DNA from: Bdellovibrionales bacterium
GTDB lineage: Bacteria > Bdellovibrionota > Bdellovibrionia > Bdellovibrionales > UBA1609
Assembly (NCBI GenBank): GCA_007128005.1
Contig: SKYF01000060.1
Coordinates: forward strand, 1 to 50,530
Direction: 5' to 3'
DNA length: 50,530 nucleotides
Positions 6,753-16,018 of this stretch are shown here, piece after piece. How positions within the stretch are numbered: the stretch's first letter is position 1; each line of letters begins with the position of its first letter. Made by a program: the position numbers and the translations under genes. The notes beneath the pieces are model-generated. The model made no database searches, had not been told where the DNA came from, and saw only the letters and a list, made by a program, of their open reading frames with translations.

Positions 6753-7841
6753 TCAGAGTTCAGTTGCAAAGTCAGTCAGGGTGTAGTTAGGGGTGTAGTC
6801 GAGGATATCAGACTCCCCAGATCCACCAAAAATCGCAGTGAGCAAATTTGTGTTATTTGCAGTTTTGAGGGCGTTAACAGCTCCACTTGAAAAGTCACTG
6901 ACTGGTATGCTCACGCCACTGCAGAAACCTGCTTCAGCGCTGCCAGTGCTGGCATTCACACAAGCTCCTATTGCTCCAATAGGATTGCTTCCACCTTGCT
7001 CAAAGGCAACTGAAAATGTGGTAGAGGCCCCTCCTTGAGGAGCATCAATCAGCACCATGGGCTCATTTCCAGCGTTGACCATAAAATGGCCAATGCGAGA
7101 AGCACCCGTCTCAGTGATCACTAACTTTTGCAGTTCACCGCTGGCAGCAACGTCATCATTTTGGGAGATGTAGGAGTAGGTTAGGGCTCCGGAGGTCCTG
7201 TTCCAGTACAGGCGGCTGACCCCCGTAGACTCGTTGTCATCTTTTTCGGAGAACTCATAGGAAACGAGATTCGTGTGTCCATCGCGGTTTCTGAAGTAGG
7301 CCGTCCAATCCATAAAGTCGTTATCCACTCGCAGTTTGACGTCAAAGTGCTCAGAGTCTTCAACAGCAGTGACTGCAACCGGGAATTGAGCAGGGGGTTG
7401 ACTGTCATCCAGCACTACGCTGACCTCATGGTCTCCCACAGCCGGAGCTCCATTTACAAAGGGAACCTGGGAGCCAATAATATAGAGAACCATCATTTCT
7501 TCGGCAAAGCGGCCAAAGACTGTGGGGGAAAACTCACCGCACTCGTAGCCAGCGTCGAGAACATCGCGGACGTAGTTACGAATGCTTTGGTTCCCAGGCG
7601 CACTGCAGCCGGGAGCATAAAGATGGGTGTTGTCTGAAGCCCAGTCGGTTGCCATTGTCTCGATCAGGCTTGAGGCAGAAGTCACGGAGGGGGTTGCCGT
7701 GGCCATATAGTTGACGACATCACTGGCGAGGGTTTCAATGGGGTTTCCCGCCGAGCCGCCGTCAGTGGTGTTTTCACTTTTTGAGCAAGCCGCAGTGGCG
7801 AGTAGCACAGTCACTGCTGCGACTAAAGATGCTTTGAACAT
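6753..7841 (-). CDS. Putative lipoprotein of unknown function
   Basis: 362 aa. Start ATG 7841 is chosen because it is preceded by GAAGGA at a good distance and gives a short lipoprotein signal peptide (FKASLVAAVTVLLATAACSKSE) with lipobox TAAC; a longer reading frame to 7934 would bury it. The mature protein is acidic, rich in Ser, Thr, Gly and Asn, with several cysteines (CSAPG, YECGEF, GACVNAS, GFCSG) suggesting disulfides in the periplasm or on the surface. No known domain was recognised. It is divergent from the secreted hydrolase gene, with about 200 bp between them. Confidence 0.8.
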   Translation of the reverse strand: MFKASLVAAVTVLLATAACSKSENTTDGGSAGNPIETLASDVVNYMATATPSVTSASSLIETMATDWASDNTHLYAPGCSAPGNQSIRNYVRDVLDAGYECGEFSPTVFGRFAEEMMVLYIIGSQVPFVNGAPAVGDHEVSVVLDDSQPPAQFPVAVTAVEDSEHFDVKLRVDNDFMDWTAYFRNRDGHTNLVSYEFSEKDDNESTGVSRLYWNRTSGALTYSYISQNDDVAASGELQKLVITETGASRIGHFMVNAGNEPMVLIDAPQGGASTTFSVAFEQGGSNPIGAIGACVNASTGSAEAGFCSGVSIPVSDFSSGAVNALKTANNTNLLTAIFGGSGESDILDYTPNYTLTDFATEL

Positions 7842-8038
7842 TTTCTGTCCTTCTTGTTGGGTTTTAAACCTGGTTTTTTTAGGGTTCTTTTTTGGATCGA
7901 ATTCCATGTTAGGTGGAAGGACAGGGACGCTCAACTGGAGGAAAGTCCAGGAATTCTTTAGGATCTCTTATACACTCGCGTTGTCTAGCCGATAGATACC
8001 TCGAGAGGCCCTGAATGAGAGGGCTTCAAGGAGTGTTT

Positions 8039-9871
8039 ATGAGACCAGGCAGCTTTTTGCTATGGACCGGGTTCTTGATGGTTAGCCCTGTTTTGGGTCA
8101 GGAGTTGAGCTTTGAGATGATGGGCGAGTACAGTCAGCCAGAGTTTGATTTGGTGGACGAGGGAATGCCTAGAAGAGACTCGAGCCTGTTGCCGGGTTGG
8201 CTGCGCTTTACTCCAGATGGGGTGGGGAGAAAGGGCATTCCCCCTGAGTGTCATATGGATCAGATCCGCGAAGTCCTTCAGGCCGATGGAGGGGCCGAGC
8301 CCCACAGTTTTTATCGACAGACGGAAAGGCTGAAGGCCTTTTGGGAGGGCTGTGAGCCCTATGTTCGAGAGTACAGCGAAGGATCTTTGGTTCCCCTGCT
8401 GAGATATTCGCTGCTGGACTACAAGCTCAATTCCAATCCCCATGTGCGAGCAGTGACCATTCGCATGGAGTCCGAGGACCGGGTTTTGCGAGGGTTCTTA
8501 GCCTTAAAGCCCGATGATCGGCCTCGGCCCCTGGTGATCTCTCAGTGTGGGCTCTACTGCAATGCCGAAGAGAGCACCACTCATTTGAACGCCATTATGC
8601 ACCTCTTTGATGAAAGCCCCTTTCATGTGTTGACCTTGGCCAATCAGACGGGCTCCCAGTTTGTCAGGGACAATGAGGCCATAGCTATGGGGGGCTTCAG
8701 TGAAGGGCGTCAGTTGCTGCAGATTGCCCGCTACTTGCGCTCCAAGGACTTTCCCTTTCACCACCGGATCTCAAGCCTGCATGTGGTGGGCTTTAGCCTT
8801 GGTGGGCATGCGGCCCTCTATGCCTCGCTCTACAACTCCCTCAATCACCTTGAGCAGGAAAGGCCCATTCAGAGTGTGATGGCCTTTTGCCCGGTGGTGA
8901 ATTTGGAGAACTCGACGGAGCGACTCTTTGCCCGGGACCCCGTGGCTCGACTGACCACCCTGTGGACCTTGAGCCAGCTTTCTAGGGCCATGCGCTACCT
9001 GCCATCACTTTCTGACTTGATCCACTCGACCTGGTTTCGGGCCAGGCGCAGGGAGCTGTTCAAGGTGGTGGCCGAGCGTTCCCTGGCCCAACATCAGCAG
9101 TGGCTGAGTCAGCGACCCTGGGACCTGCGTCCCTTTGTGGGCATTCAGTTTAGAGATCTGGAGGACTTTTGGTGGGCCAATGACTTTGTCGAGTTCTCTC
9201 ACCTAGTGAATACTCCTACTCTGGTATTGGCGGCTGCCGACGATGTGATTGTGCGCACCAGGGAAAACGCCCGCCTGCTTCAGACAAAGCATGATTTCAA
9301 CCCCAGCTCTTCGGTCAATGTGCTTAATTTTTCCCAAGGGAACCACTGCGCCTTTTCAGTGGCCAATGGTTGGGCCAATATGAGTGCCATCACTCGGGAG
9401 TACATCCTCAGCCACAGTCCTGAATATGAGCACCGCTTGGACCTGGTGATTCAACCTATAAGTGATCGCATTCAGCGGCGCTGGCCGATGCGCCTGAGGA
9501 TGTGGCCTGGAGATGTTCACGTGCAACAGCGTTGGCGGGCCAAAAAGGGCTCAGGTCGGATGCGCTTGAGTTTTCAGATCTTTTCCCCCTCTCAGACCCT
9601 TGGCAGTGGAGACCCCTGTCATTGGTATTCGCCCGAATGGGCTCCATGGGGCTGCTACCGCTACCACCAGGCCAAGATTCCCTTAAATGAGCTCCGCTTT
9701 CCAGAGTGGCTGCCTCAAGGCAGTCCCCAAAGTGATTGGGAGGCAGATCGACTCAGCCGCTATGCCAATACCAACTTTATACTGTTGGGTGCTGATGGTC
9801 AGCTACTCAGCGGTGGGGACAGCTTTCCCACCTACTTTAGGGTAGAGCGCGAATCAGATTACTCCTTCTAA
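8039..9871 (+). CDS. Secreted alpha/beta-hydrolase
   Basis: 610 aa. The ATG at 8039 follows AAGGAG at 6-7 bases and opens a signal peptide (RPGSFLLWTGFLMVSPVLGQ). The nucleophile elbow GFSLGGHAALYAS is in the middle, an acidic residue follows in LAAADDVIVRTREN, and the histidine is in FSQGNHCAFS, so a Ser-Asp-His triad is visible in order. The last 150 residues have a separate beta-rich look with paired cysteines. Substrate unknown; esterase, lipase or peptidase are all possible. An upstream in-frame ATG at 8015 lacks a ribosome binding site. Confidence 0.82.
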   Translation: MRPGSFLLWTGFLMVSPVLGQELSFEMMGEYSQPEFDLVDEGMPRRDSSLLPGWLRFTPDGVGRKGIPPECHMDQIREVLQADGGAEPHSFYRQTERLKAFWEGCEPYVREYSEGSLVPLLRYSLLDYKLNSNPHVRAVTIRMESEDRVLRGFLALKPDDRPRPLVISQCGLYCNAEESTTHLNAIMHLFDESPFHVLTLANQTGSQFVRDNEAIAMGGFSEGRQLLQIARYLRSKDFPFHHRISSLHVVGFSLGGHAALYASLYNSLNHLEQERPIQSVMAFCPVVNLENSTERLFARDPVARLTTLWTLSQLSRAMRYLPSLSDLIHSTWFRARRRELFKVVAERSLAQHQQWLSQRPWDLRPFVGIQFRDLEDFWWANDFVEFSHLVNTPTLVLAAADDVIVRTRENARLLQTKHDFNPSSSVNVLNFSQGNHCAFSVANGWANMSAITREYILSHSPEYEHRLDLVIQPISDRIQRRWPMRLRMWPGDVHVQQRWRAKKGSGRMRLSFQIFSPSQTLGSGDPCHWYSPEWAPWGCYRYHQAKIPLNELRFPEWLPQGSPQSDWEADRLSRYANTNFILLGADGQLLSGGDSFPTYFRVERESDYSF

Positions 9872-9897
9872 ATCAGAAGACGTTAAAACACCGACCA

Positions 9898-9927
9898 ACA
9901 ATCCCTCGACAGTCCAGGGGGGATTGT
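9898..9927 (+). terminator. Inverted repeat after the hydrolase gene
   Basis: ACAATCCC (9898-9905) pairs with GGGATTGT (9920-9927) around a 14-base loop, between the hydrolase stop and the Na/Pi transporter start. There is no clear T run, so termination is only suggested by position. Confidence 0.35.
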
Positions 9928-9943
9928 CTATGCTAAAAGGACT

Positions 9944-11599
9944 ATGTTTGAAAATCACTCGGCAATCATTGTAACTTTGGGGGGGCTCGCGCTCTTTATG
10001 TACGGCCTGTCCTTGGCCAGCGATGCCCTACAAAAGCTTGCAGCCAACCGAACTCGCGATTTTATCACTCAGCTCTCCACCCGCCCTGTTCTGGGGGTTT
10101 TTCTGGGCATGGTTCTAACTCTCATGATTCAGAGTTCGGGAGCGGTCATCTCAATGCTGGTGGGTTTGGGGTCGGCCCGGGTGATCAGTCTGCGTCAGGT
10201 GATGACAGTAATTGTGGGGGCTGCAGTGGGGAGCACGTTTACAGTGCAGCTGATTAGCTTCAATATCTCCCACTACGGGCTGCCGATGTTCGCCCTGGCC
10301 TTTCCCGTTTACTTTTTGACCAATAAGAGGACCATTAAAAATGTTATGTCAGTCATTATGGGCTTTGGTCTCCTATTTTGGGGGCTTGAGATTATTGGTA
10401 TGGGTACATCCTATTTGAGAGAAGTAGAGCTGTTTAGGGTGGTGTTGCAGGAGCTGAGTTACAATCCTATATACACAATTTTACTTACAGCTTTTTTTAC
10501 AGCCATTGTCCATAGCAGTGCTGTGGTCATAGGCTTTGCCATGAGTCTGGCGGGCTCGGGCCTCTTGAGTCTGGAAGATGCCATTTACTGGGTCTATGGG
10601 GCCAATATTGGGACGACGGCCATTGCTCTCATTGCTTCGGCTGGGGGCAATTATATAGGCCGACAGGTGGCCTGGGCTCACTGTTTTTATAAGATAGGAA
10701 GTGTTTTGGTGTTTTTGCCCTTGGCTCCCTTAGTTGCCAGTTGGCTGGGTGGGCAGGAGTGGCTATTGAGTGCGACCATTGAGCGGGATGTGGCCAATGT
10801 ACACACCTTACTCAATGTGGTGGCAGCCCTGGTATTTTTTCCCTTTGTCCAATCTGGGGCGAGCTTGATTGAGAGGTTTTTTGCCCCATCAAAGTCTGAT
10901 CAAGAGTTTTCCGTAAAATACCTAAGGCGTGGGGACTACCAGTCCCCTTCCGTGGCTTTGGCCTACGCCGAGCGAGAGTTGTTTCGCATGGGCGATATTG
11001 TGGTCAGTATGATCAAAGACTCTTTGTCTCTTTTTAAGGATCAGGATCTAGACCTTGAAGAGAGTATTAGGGGCAGGGACGATCGAGTGGACCTATTGAC
11101 CCGGGAAATTAACCTCTATCTCACTCAGCAGATGGAGGGGGCAGAATCTATCAATCAAAGCCATATGATTCGTCTGATCTCCTTTGCCGCAGATTTGGAA
11201 AGTGCGGCCGATGTCATTGACAACAATCTTTTGGATATGGCGCGAAAGAAGCACAACTTAAAGCTGGAGTTCAGTGAGGAGGGGTGGGAGGAGCTGCGCA
11301 GCATTCATCGCTCTGTGTTAGAGTTGGCAGAGCTATCCTTAAGTTCCTTCCAACGGCAGGATCGAGATTTGGCGGCAAAGGTCATTTACCAGAAGCGTCA
11401 GATTCGTAAACAGGAGAATAAGCTGAGAGAGGCTCACTTTGAGCGGCTGGCACAAAAACGCCCTGAGTCGATAAATACCAGCTCCATTCATATTGACCTG
11501 CTGGGTGAATACCGCAGGCTCTCAGGCCTACTTTCCAACCATGTTTATGGATTGCTCAAGGAGAGTGACCGCTACAATCTTCTGCCTCGAAGTCAATAG
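9944..11599 (+). CDS. Na/Pi cotransporter family protein with PhoU-like C-terminus
   Basis: 551 aa. Residues 1-320 hold eight or more membrane segments with the duplicated NptA/PNaS signature: QSSGAVISMLVG in the first half and VHSSAVVIGFAMSL plus GANIGTTAIALIAS in the second. Residues 340-550 are a helical cytoplasmic PhoU-like domain. The family couples phosphate movement to sodium, inward or as an exporter (YjbB-type) in bacteria; direction cannot be told here. AAAGGA sits just before the ATG at 9944. No phosphate regulator genes are adjacent. Confidence 0.88.
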   Translation: MFENHSAIIVTLGGLALFMYGLSLASDALQKLAANRTRDFITQLSTRPVLGVFLGMVLTLMIQSSGAVISMLVGLGSARVISLRQVMTVIVGAAVGSTFTVQLISFNISHYGLPMFALAFPVYFLTNKRTIKNVMSVIMGFGLLFWGLEIIGMGTSYLREVELFRVVLQELSYNPIYTILLTAFFTAIVHSSAVVIGFAMSLAGSGLLSLEDAIYWVYGANIGTTAIALIASAGGNYIGRQVAWAHCFYKIGSVLVFLPLAPLVASWLGGQEWLLSATIERDVANVHTLLNVVAALVFFPFVQSGASLIERFFAPSKSDQEFSVKYLRRGDYQSPSVALAYAERELFRMGDIVVSMIKDSLSLFKDQDLDLEESIRGRDDRVDLLTREINLYLTQQMEGAESINQSHMIRLISFAADLESAADVIDNNLLDMARKKHNLKLEFSEEGWEELRSIHRSVLELAELSLSSFQRQDRDLAAKVIYQKRQIRKQENKLREAHFERLAQKRPESINTSSIHIDLLGEYRRLSGLLSNHVYGLLKESDRYNLLPRSQ

Positions 11600-11601
11600 A
11601 A

Positions 11602-11630
11602 TTGACCCAGGAGCGGATGTTTCCTATGAA
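11602..11630 (+). promoter_or_regulatory. Candidate sigma70 promoter for the zapA-rny-tyrS operon
   Basis: TTGACC (11602-11607), 17-bp spacer, TATGAA (11625-11630), located 36 bp before the zapA ATG. The -35 matches five of six consensus bases, the -10 four of six. Confidence 0.5.
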
Positions 11631-11665
11631 TATGACTGGAGAATACTCTTTGATACTGGAGATTT

Positions 11666-11995
11666 ATGGAGCTGGAGTCAGAGCGCGGGACTGAGAAAAG
11701 CCTCTTTGAAGTGGAAATTGCCGGTCTGCCTTTAAAGTTAAAATCCTCTCATGATGAACAGACAGTTCGTCAATTGATCGAGATGGTCAATAGTCGGGTG
11801 AATGAGGCTTTGGCCTTAAGCCCTTCTATTTCCTTTCAAAAGGCTCTGCTTTTGGCCTCCTTACATATTGCCGAAGATCTAGTTTTTACTCGCCGTATGG
11901 CCTTGGCCGAATTGGATCAGTTAGAGTCAAAAGCGAAGAATATCTTATCAGGACTTGAGTCTTCTCCTCTTTCCCGAATGGGAATTGAGAGTTAG
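11666..11995 (+). CDS. zapA: Cell division protein ZapA
   Basis: 109 aa. The N-terminal EVEIAGLPLKLKSSHDEQTVRQLIEMVNSRV is the characteristic ZapA beta-strand plus helix, and the C-terminal half is a coiled-coil helix ending in ELDQLESKAKNI. ZapA binds FtsZ filaments at mid-cell and cross-links them. GGAG precedes the ATG. It opens an operon with the folate ligase, RNase Y and TyrS. In many proteobacteria zapA and the folate ligase gene flank 6S RNA; here only 43 bases separate them, too few for it. Confidence 0.88.
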   Translation: MELESERGTEKSLFEVEIAGLPLKLKSSHDEQTVRQLIEMVNSRVNEALALSPSISFQKALLLASLHIAEDLVFTRRMALAELDQLESKAKNILSGLESSPLSRMGIES

Positions 11996-12038
11996 GGTAG
12001 CGAGCAGAAAACCGCCCCGACTCCATGCTTTTTAAGAA

Positions 12039-12686
12039 GTGGGGAGAAGACGGACCTTGGAAGCCAGAACAAGTATTTCTAAACAAGATTTGCGCGCTCA
12101 ATTGAAGGGGGCGCGTCGGCAGTGGTTGGCCTCTGCCTCTGCCCAGAAGGATCAGTGGGACTTTGAGATTTGCAAAAGACTGGCTCAGGTCTTAGAGCGT
12201 CTGCGCCCAGGTGACGCTGCTTCGGAGCCGGCCTTTGTAGCCCTGTATCGAGCTCAGGCCTGGGAAGTGAATCCTCAATCTGTGGTGTCCATGACAGAGG
12301 GCTGGAGCTGGGCTTACCCCAGGGTGGAGGGCCAAGAGCTTGGCTTTTACAGTCCCAACTCCGAAGCGGGTTTTGCCAAGGGAGCCTTTGGCATTGAGGA
12401 GCCTGTGGTGCCCCAGGCAAAGCCAGTGAGTTTGGATCGTTGTGCGGCACTGGTGGCGCCGGCGGTGGGCTTTGACTCTAGGGGCCAGCGTTTGGGCAGT
12501 GGTCAGGGTTTTTACGACCGAAGCCTTCAGGGTTATTCGGGACTTAAAATTGGTTTGGCTTATTCAGTGCAGATCTATGCGGGCGAGTTTCCCAGCGAGG
12601 AGCACGATGTCCCCATGGATGTGGTGATCACTGAAGAAGCTATTTTAAACAATGGATTTGATGGGCAGATAAAGACTGCCCAGTGA
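12039..12686 (+). CDS. 5-formyltetrahydrofolate cyclo-ligase
   Basis: About 215 aa from a GTG at 12039. It converts 5-formyl-THF to 5,10-methenyl-THF with ATP. Family marks visible are the N-terminal basic SKQDLRAQLKGARR, FVALYRAQAWEVN in the middle, and the C-terminal signature VAPAVGFDSRGQRLGSGQGFYDRSL that binds ATP and folate, followed by GLAYSVQ and EHDVPMDVVITE. The start is uncertain: TTG 12057 has GGAG ten bases upstream and gives a length closer to family average. Cytoplasmic; lies 16 bp before rny. Confidence 0.9.
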   Translation: MGRRRTLEARTSISKQDLRAQLKGARRQWLASASAQKDQWDFEICKRLAQVLERLRPGDAASEPAFVALYRAQAWEVNPQSVVSMTEGWSWAYPRVEGQELGFYSPNSEAGFAKGAFGIEEPVVPQAKPVSLDRCAALVAPAVGFDSRGQRLGSGQGFYDRSLQGYSGLKIGLAYSVQIYAGEFPSEEHDVPMDVVITEEAILNNGFDGQIKTAQ

Positions 12687-12702
12687 GGAAGGAAAAGGCG
12701 CA

Positions 12703-14286
12703 ATGGATGCAGTAGTTGGAATATCAATATTGGCCAGCCTGATTGTGGGCTTGGGCCTTGGTGCGGGAGGCTTTGTTTTTTATCGCAAGATTGTTGATGG
12801 AAAAAAGAAGTCTGCTGCGGAGCTGGAAGTGGAGAGAATCTTAAATCGGGCCAGGAGTCAGGCCTCAAAACTGGAGCGTGAGGCCAAGCAAAGGGCCAAA
12901 GACTTCGAGAATCGGGCGCGAAGAAATGCGGAGAACGAGATTCGCAAGGAAAAGCAGAAGATTCACGGCCTGGAAAGTCAGCTCAAGGAAAAAGACAATC
13001 GACTGAAAAAGGAATTCCAGCGCAAGGAAGAGCAGCTCAAGTCTAAAATGAATCAGCTTGACGAGCAGGCCGAGAGGACTCAACTGGCCGAGTCGCGAGT
13101 CAAAGAGATGGAGAATCAGGTTCAAGGTCAGATTTCTCAATTGGAGCATAAGTTGGAGTCGGTGGCTCAGATGACTGCATCTCAGGCCAAGAGTGAATTG
13201 ATGCTGGCTCTAGAAGATGAAGCGCGCAGAGAGGCCAGCGAGAGGATCAGTCAGATGGAGAAGGAGGCCCAGCGTGAGGCCGAGAAAAAGGCCAGGCGTG
13301 CCTTAAGTGTGGCCATCTCTCGCTATGCTTCAGAAGTGGCCACTGAAAAGACCGTCAGCTCCATTCCTCTCACCAGTGATGAGATGAAGGGGAAAATTAT
13401 TGGTCGAGAGGGGCGCAATATTCGCGCTCTGGAGGCCGCCTGTGGGGTGGATCTTATTATTGATGAAACTCCGGAGGCTGTGATCATCTCCAGTTTTGAT
13501 CCCGTACGCAGAGAGGTGGCAAGAAAGTCTCTACAAAAGCTGATGGAAGATGGAAGGGTTCACCCCGCTCGGATTGAAGAGGTGGTGGAGAAGGTCAAAA
13601 GTGAGCTGACCCAGGCCATGAAAGAGGATGGAGAAAAAGCCTGCATGGATCTAGGTGTGCACGGGGTTCATCCAGCCATTGTCAACGTCCTGGGCAGTTT
13701 GAAGTACCGGCATCATGATGCTCAGAACCTGTTGGCTCACAGTGAGGAGGTGGGCTTTCTGGCAGGCCTGATGGCCGCTGAAATTGGCTTTGATGTGAAG
13801 CTCGCCCGAAGAGCAGGGCTGTTGCACGATATTGGCCGAGCTCTGGATCATACCGTTGAGTCCAGCCACGCGGTGATTGGCGCAGAATTTGCCCGTAAAC
13901 ACGGGGAAAGAGAGGCCATCGTCCATGCCATCAGAGCTCATGAGGGTGAAGAAAAGAGTGACCAGCTCCTGGCTCACCTGGTGCAAGCGGCCAATAATCT
14001 GTCGAAGGCTCGGCCTGGAGCTCGGCGGGCGCAGATGGAGAGCTACATTCGCCGTCTTCAGGACTTGGAGTCCGTGGCCAACAGCTTTGATGGAGTGGTG
14101 AGGACTTTTGCTATTCAATCTGGAAAAGAGATTCGCGTGCTTGTCGACAGTGGCAAGGTGACTGATGAGCAGTCGCAGATGCTGGTCAGGGATATTGCAC
14201 GAAAAATTGAGCGTGAACTCAACTACCCGGGGCAGATTAAAGTCAACGTGGTGAGGGAAACTCGAATTGTGGAGCATGCGAGGTAA
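12703..14286 (+). CDS. rny: Ribonuclease Y
   Basis: 527 aa. An N-terminal membrane anchor (residues 4-28) is followed by a long charged coiled coil (35-205), a KH domain ([20 protein letters not shown]), an HD domain with [13 protein letters not shown] and [11 protein letters not shown] providing the metal-binding His/Asp residues, and the conserved C-terminal [20 protein letters not shown]. RNase Y is the membrane-bound endonuclease that starts mRNA decay in bacteria lacking or sparing RNase E. Its stop overlaps the tyrS ATG by one base (TAATG), so translation is coupled. Confidence 0.95.
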   Translation: MDAVVGISILASLIVGLGLGAGGFVFYRKIVDGKKKSAAELEVERILNRARSQASKLEREAKQRAKDFENRARRNAENEIRKEKQKIHGLESQLKEKDNRLKKEFQRKEEQLKSKMNQLDEQAERTQLAESRVKEMENQVQGQISQLEHKLESVAQMTASQAKSELMLALEDEARREASERISQMEKEAQREAEKKARRALSVAISRYASEVATEKTVSSIPLTSDEMKGKIIGREGRNIRALEAACGVDLIIDETPEAVIISSFDPVRREVARKSLQKLMEDGRVHPARIEEVVEKVKSELTQAMKEDGEKACMDLGVHGVHPAIVNVLGSLKYRHHDAQNLLAHSEEVGFLAGLMAAEIGFDVKLARRAGLLHDIGRALDHTVESSHAVIGAEFARKHGEREAIVHAIRAHEGEEKSDQLLAHLVQAANNLSKARPGARRAQMESYIRRLQDLESVANSFDGVVRTFAIQSGKEIRVLVDSGKVTDEQSQMLVRDIARKIERELNYPGQIKVNVVRETRIVEHAR

Positions 14287-15515
14287 TGTCGTTTTTAAAT
14301 CCTGAAGAACAGCTCAAGGAGTTAAAAAAGGGAATTGTGGACTTGGTCTCCGAGACCGAGTTGTTGCAAAAACTCCAGCTGAGCTTTAAGGAGAAGCGAC
14401 CTCTGAGGGTCAAGGCAGGCTTTGATCCTTCGCGGCCGGATCTGCACCTTGGGCATGCCGTGCTGATCAACAAGCTCAGGCAATTTCAAAAGCTGGGTCA
14501 TCATGTGCTGTTTTTGATTGGAGACTTTACCGCAAGGATTGGTGACCCCACAGGGCGCAACGAGACCAGGCCTATTCTCTCGGCCGAAGAAGTGAAGGCA
14601 AACTCTGAGACCTATGCTCGCCAGGTGTTTCGCATCCTTGATAAGGAGAAGACGGAGGTTTGCTATAATGCATCTTGGTTGGACAAGATGACTCCTGTCG
14701 AATTTGTCGGTCTTGCCGGTCAGTACACTGTGGCCCGTATGCTCGAGCGAGATGATTTTAAAAAGCGCTTTCATCAGCACCAGCCCATTGGTGTGCATGA
14801 GCTCCTCTATCCTCTGATTCAGGGCTATGATTCGGTGGTATTAAGGGCAGATGTCGAGCTGGGTGGAACAGACCAGTACTTCAACTTGATTGTCGGCCGG
14901 GAGCTTCAGAAGAGCTATGGGCAGCCTCCCCAGTCCGTGATCACAGTGCCCATTTTAGAGGGGCTTGATGGTGTGCAAAAAATGTCCAAGAGCTTTAACA
15001 ACTACATTGCGCTTGAGGACTCCCCTAAGGAAATGTTTGGTAAGACCATGAAACTGTCTGATGAGCTGATGCTGCGCTACTATGAGCTCCTAGGCGACCA
15101 AAGAGTCGAGGAGTTTGAAAAACTCAAGGAGGACCTGCAAGCAGGTCGGCTCCACCCCCGAGACTGTAAGGTCAACCTGGCTAAGTTTTTAGTGGAGAGG
15201 TTTCATGGGGCTCAGGCGGCTCAAGCAGCCGAGGAGGAGTTTGAGAGAATCTTTGTGGCCAAAGGGCTGCCCGACGAGATGCCTGAGGTGGAGCTTACTC
15301 CGGTTGAGGGGCTGTGGATTTGTCACCTGCTGCAAAAAGCAGGACTTGTGGAGTCCACGAGCCAAGGGCGAAGGATGGTAGAAGGGGGAGCTGTAGAGCT
15401 TTCGGGACAGAAGGTCACTGACCCTAGTTTTAAGTTGGATTTGAAGTCAGGAGAGGAGTTTGTCCTCAAGGCCGGCAAAAAGAAATTTGCCAAAGTGAGG
15501 GTGGTGAAGGGATGA
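14286..15515 (+). CDS. tyrS: Tyrosyl-tRNA synthetase
   Basis: 409 aa. Class I aminoacyl-tRNA synthetase that charges tRNA-Tyr. The HIGH-type motif is HLGH at 54-57 and the KMSKS loop is present intact ([12 protein letters not shown]). The tyrosine-pocket sequence IQGYDSV...GGTDQYFNL is clear. The C-terminus is an S4-like RNA-binding domain (about 340-405, [27 protein letters not shown]). Length and sequence order fit the TyrZ-type clade. Its stop overlaps the next gene's ATG by four bases. Confidence 0.95.
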   Translation: MSFLNPEEQLKELKKGIVDLVSETELLQKLQLSFKEKRPLRVKAGFDPSRPDLHLGHAVLINKLRQFQKLGHHVLFLIGDFTARIGDPTGRNETRPILSAEEVKANSETYARQVFRILDKEKTEVCYNASWLDKMTPVEFVGLAGQYTVARMLERDDFKKRFHQHQPIGVHELLYPLIQGYDSVVLRADVELGGTDQYFNLIVGRELQKSYGQPPQSVITVPILEGLDGVQKMSKSFNNYIALEDSPKEMFGKTMKLSDELMLRYYELLGDQRVEEFEKLKEDLQAGRLHPRDCKVNLAKFLVERFHGAQAAQAAEEEFERIFVAKGLPDEMPEVELTPVEGLWICHLLQKAGLVESTSQGRRMVEGGAVELSGQKVTDPSFKLDLKSGEEFVLKAGKKKFAKVRVVKG

Positions 15516-16018
15516 AGGTTAAGTTTTTGCCTCAAGATGTGGAGCTTGAGATCCAACCCAACCAGTCCGTGATGAATTTGGCCCATGAAAAGGGAATCTT
15601 TATCAAATCGGTGTGCAACGGAATGCCCTCCTGTGCTGAGTGCCGGGTGAGGGTGGTCGAAGGGGAACACAACGTGCTGCCTCCTTCTACGAAGGAGCTC
15701 AGTTTGATTGGCACGGGCTATTTTATTGATCAAAGACGACTGAGTTGTCAGCTGCTCTGCTTTGGCGACATCACTGTGGACTTGAGCGAGCAGGTTGAAA
15801 AAGAAAAGCAGGGGGTCGGGGCTCGCAAATATCTAACCCGGCAAAAGGATGTCGGTGGAGAATCCCATGCCGTCAGTGGAAACTTGCTGGAACAGGATCA
15901 GCAGCTTGTCGAGGAGGTGGCCTCTTCTTCTGAGAGAAAGAGTGAGTCTGAGGCAAATTCAGGAGGGGCCAAAAAAAGACGACGACGACGCTCGCGTCGG
16001 GGAGGGGGGAAGAGATGA
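15512..16018 (+). CDS. [2Fe-2S] ferredoxin with arginine-rich C-terminal tail
   Basis: 168 aa. Residues 1-95 are a plant-type ferredoxin fold with cluster ligands Cys35, Cys41, Cys44 and Cys79 (Cx5Cx2C...C). After a polar, glutamate-rich linker the protein ends in [18 protein letters not shown], a highly basic tail normally seen on nucleic-acid-binding or translation proteins rather than ferredoxins. The gene overlaps tyrS (ATGA type) and the M48 gene (ATGA at 16015-16018), so it is embedded in an RNA/translation operon. The electron partner is unknown. Confidence 0.85.
   Translation: MKVKFLPQDVELEIQPNQSVMNLAHEKGIFIKSVCNGMPSCAECRVRVVEGEHNVLPPSTKELSLIGTGYFIDQRRLSCQLLCFGDITVDLSEQVEKEKQGVGARKYLTRQKDVGGESHAVSGNLLEQDQQLVEEVASSSERKSESEANSGGAKKRRRRRSRRGGGKR

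Noticed and set aside
11996-12038. 6S RNA between zapA and the folate ligase gene
   Set aside because: Only 43 bases are available and no 6S-like long hairpin is visible.
12865-13149. Leucine-rich ORF on the minus strand inside rny
   Set aside because: It mirrors the coiled-coil codons of RNase Y; no ribosome binding site or independent support.
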